Below, piece by piece: positions 23,760 to 25,009 of a stretch of 25,009 bases of DNA (position 1 is the stretch's first letter; every line of letters starts with the position of its first letter). The translations under genes were made by a program, and so were the position numbers. The notes beneath the pieces were generated by a model, which did no database searches, was not told the origin of the DNA, and worked only from the letters and a program-made list of their open reading frames with translations. Source of the stretch: a virus. The DNA is taken from positions 1-25,009 of the IMG/VR virus record IMGVR_UViG_3300001450_000172. One strand, written 5' to 3'.

Positions 23760-23787
23760 GTTATACGCAAGAAAAGAATAATGTCAA
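23760..23787 (-). promoter_or_regulatory. Sigma70-type promoter driving the small-gene/mazG/nrdJ block
   Basis: On the - strand TTGACA at 23787-23782 is a perfect -35 box and TATAAC at 23765-23760 is a five-of-six -10 box, with a 16-base spacer. It starts at the stop codon of the 81-residue gene and would give a transcript start near 23753, about nine bases before the ATG of the 54-residue gene. This is the best sigma70-type site I see in a non-coding position. It suggests host RNA polymerase transcribes the nucleotide genes early. Confidence 0.7.
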
Positions 23788-23788
23788 G

Positions 23789-24034
23789 CTATGCATCATA
23801 CTTATCCCAATAATTTATTTCAAGGGGTTCTATACTAACATTAAAATGTTTAACCCATTCATTAACATCCTCTTCATTCTCAAACCAGTAGTGTATAGTT
23901 TCTAGTTCACCATTAACTTCTGCTTTGCAGATTAAAAGTTGTCTACAATCGTCGGGAAACTCTTTATAATTTTTACTGTCCTCTATTGATATTGGACCTG
24001 ATATTATCCCCCAAACTTTTACTGCTTGTTTCAT
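23789..24034 (-). CDS. Small phage protein of unknown function
   Basis: The 81 residues contain VKVWGIISGPISIEDSK near the start, a pair of cysteines (DDCRQLLIC), and an aromatic/acidic C-terminal half (IHYWFENEEDVNEWVKHFNV). The order of strands and a helix with W/F residues suggests a small alpha/beta fold. There is no membrane segment. The start is two bases after the nuclease stop, with AAAGAG upstream, so it belongs to the same operon. The gene's stop codon lies next to the -35 box of the promoter behind it. Confidence 0.65.
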   Translation of the reverse strand: MKQAVKVWGIISGPISIEDSKNYKEFPDDCRQLLICKAEVNGELETIHYWFENEEDVNEWVKHFNVSIEPLEINYWDKYDA

Positions 24035-24036
24035 AG

Positions 24037-24390
24037 TTACTCTTTCTTCCAGTTCTTAAGGAGATCAGTATAATGATCCATACCTACCATGACAACCCAA
24101 GGCTTTCTATCTGAACGAAAGAAAACTACAGGCTCTCCTTTGCCATGCTTAGAGGCTTGTTCTATATAACCATATACAGTTTTAAACCCACCTTTCCTAC
24201 GTTTAACCTCTATACTAATAGGCATCTTCTTACGGGCAGCAGGTGATAGCTGGATGTCTTCACCAGTATCACCCATAGTAGTGCTCTTGATGTCATCAGG
24301 TTCAAACTCAGGAAATGTTTCTAGTAGTTTATCCCTGACTTCTTGCTGCCCTGTACGTCCTTTAGCTTTGGCTGATCTTGTCTTGGTCAA
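24037..24390 (-). CDS. PD-(D/E)XK endonuclease, Holliday-junction-resolvase-like (TTG start)
   Basis: From the TTG at 24390 the protein has 117 residues beginning MTKTRSAKAKGRTGQQEVRD. E17, D45 in GDTGEDIQL, and E61-x-K63 in ISIEVKRRK form the metal site of PD-(D/E)XK nucleases. SPAARKK and a later VVFFRSDRK are typical of the small phage version related to resolvases. It would cut branched DNA during replication or packaging. An ATG at 24552 in the same frame would add 54 residues, but these lie wholly inside the out-of-frame exonuclease gene and look like noise (Met/Cys/Ser-rich, no motif). GGGAG lies before the TTG. The true gene therefore overlaps the exonuclease end by only 29 bases. Confidence 0.75.
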   Translation of the reverse strand: MTKTRSAKAKGRTGQQEVRDKLLETFPEFEPDDIKSTTMGDTGEDIQLSPAARKKMPISIEVKRRKGGFKTVYGYIEQASKHGKGEPVVFFRSDRKPWVVMVGMDHYTDLLKNWKKE

Positions 24391-25009
24391 CAGGTGGCTC
24401 CCATAACTGATCTTCTTCTCTTCGTAACCAAAGCAGCCTAGCATTCTCAATGACACGATCTGCATCACCTTCATATGCTTCAACACAAGTATTCCACAGT
24501 TTGATTTCTGTGTCACACTCATTAAGTATCTTATCTGCTTTGACAGGTCCACACCTATATAAACCTTTGATGTTGTCAGCTTTGTCTCCTGTAAGTATCT
24601 GACTGTAGAAGTATTTCAAACCAGTAAACTCACCAACAGCACTTAGTTCCCTCCTTGTAATGTTGTAATGATAGCATGGTATTTGTAGCATATCTTTATC
24701 TATACTGGCGACCACCGTAGTCATCCCAAATTTGGTTGCTTCTATAGCAATAAGATCATCAGCTTCCTCGCCTTCGCTTACGGTGGCTTTGTACTTGGTA
24801 ATCATATACTCTCGTACATGCGGCAGGTGTATTGGTTTAGCTGCATCTTTACGATTACCTTTGTACTCAAGGGTCTTTGCAATATCAAATCGAAAATTAC
24901 CTTTACCTGTTAGATATACTTCATAGTTATCGTCAGCAAAACCCTCAGTATCACTAAGGATTGTGCTTATTAGTTCATCTACTTTTAACTCAGCATCTTT
25001 AGCAGTAAG
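24362..25009 (-). CDS. 5'-3' exonuclease (FEN/Pol I 5'-nuclease type), 5' end outside the window
   Basis: The frame runs without stops from the window edge to the TGA at 24362, giving 215 residues of the C-terminal part. It carries the family's acidic metal-binding segments EGEEADDLIA, VVASIDKDMLQ and TGDKADNIKG, followed by the helix-hairpin-helix RCGPVKADKIL. These enzymes remove RNA primers and 5' flaps and, in T7-like phages, degrade host DNA and help recombination. An ATG at 24805 is internal, because LTGKGNFRFDIAKTLEYKGN upstream is clearly part of the protein. It is followed by the PD-(D/E)XK nuclease with an overlap. A DNA polymerase gene may lie beyond the window. The identification is strong. 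Confidence 0.9.
   Translation of the reverse strand, partial: LTAKDAELKVDELISTILSDTEGFADDNYEVYLTGKGNFRFDIAKTLEYKGNRKDAAKPIHLPHVREYMITKYKATVSEGEEADDLIAIEATKFGMTTVVASIDKDMLQIPCYHYNITRRELSAVGEFTGLKYFYSQILTGDKADNIKGLYRCGPVKADKILNECDTEIKLWNTCVEAYEGDADRVIENARLLWLRREEDQLWEPPVDQDKISQS

Noticed and set aside
24803-24805. ATG on the - strand as the start of the exonuclease
   Set aside because: The same frame stays open to the window edge and the upstream residues fit the exonuclease, so this Met is internal.
1-25009. tRNA genes, integrase, attachment sites and insertion sequences
   Set aside because: None seen by eye: no cloverleaf or transposase-like gene, and the sequence is almost entirely accounted for by phage genes.

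Overview
The window is a densely packed stretch of a tailed-phage genome. It is AT-rich and has no host-type genes. The style (a fibre made of short beta-repeats, class II ribonucleotide reductase, MazG, DUF3310, a 2OG-Fe(II) oxygenase) is that of marine phages from uncultured bacterioplankton. No tape measure, sheath or tail-tube gene is present, while an adaptor and a nozzle protein are, so a short-tailed (podovirus-like) virion is most likely. The host cannot be read from the sequence.

Layout. Positions 1-19718 are all on the + strand and form the virion module. In order they hold a probable head decoration protein, a head-tail adaptor, a tail nozzle with repeated insertions, a giant tail fibre with a self-cleaving S74 chaperone, a 2OG-Fe(II) oxygenase, a run of small proteins (three of them with membrane or secretion features), and then five large or medium proteins that look like internal/ejected virion components. 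One of these carries a GH24 lysozyme domain and another carries long 22- and 11-residue helical repeats. Positions 19715-25009 are all on the - strand and form the nucleotide and DNA metabolism module. Read in its own direction it holds a 5'-3' exonuclease (cut by the window edge), a PD-(D/E)XK resolvase-like nuclease, small conserved proteins, MazG, class II ribonucleotide reductase, a second PD-(D/E)XK-like protein, DUF3310, and tiny proteins. The two modules meet head-on with stop codons that overlap by four bases.

The genes are joined by overlaps of the ATGA, TAATG and GTGA type, which implies translational coupling within long operons. I read three small - strand genes directly from the sequence in addition to the obvious ones: a 51-residue ribosome-modulation-factor-like protein with a GTG start and a perfect 8-base Shine-Dalgarno, a 21-residue membrane microprotein directly after the reductase, and a 54-residue protein just behind a near-consensus sigma70 promoter (TTGACA, 16 bases, TATAAC). 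I also place the start of the resolvase-like nuclease at an internal TTG.

How they fit together. The - strand module would degrade or recycle nucleic acids, make deoxynucleotides and process replication intermediates early in infection. The + strand module would build the head-tail connector, the receptor-binding fibre and the proteins ejected into the host envelope. There is no gene-free stretch longer than about 70 bases, and I saw no tRNA, CRISPR array, insertion sequence or integrase.
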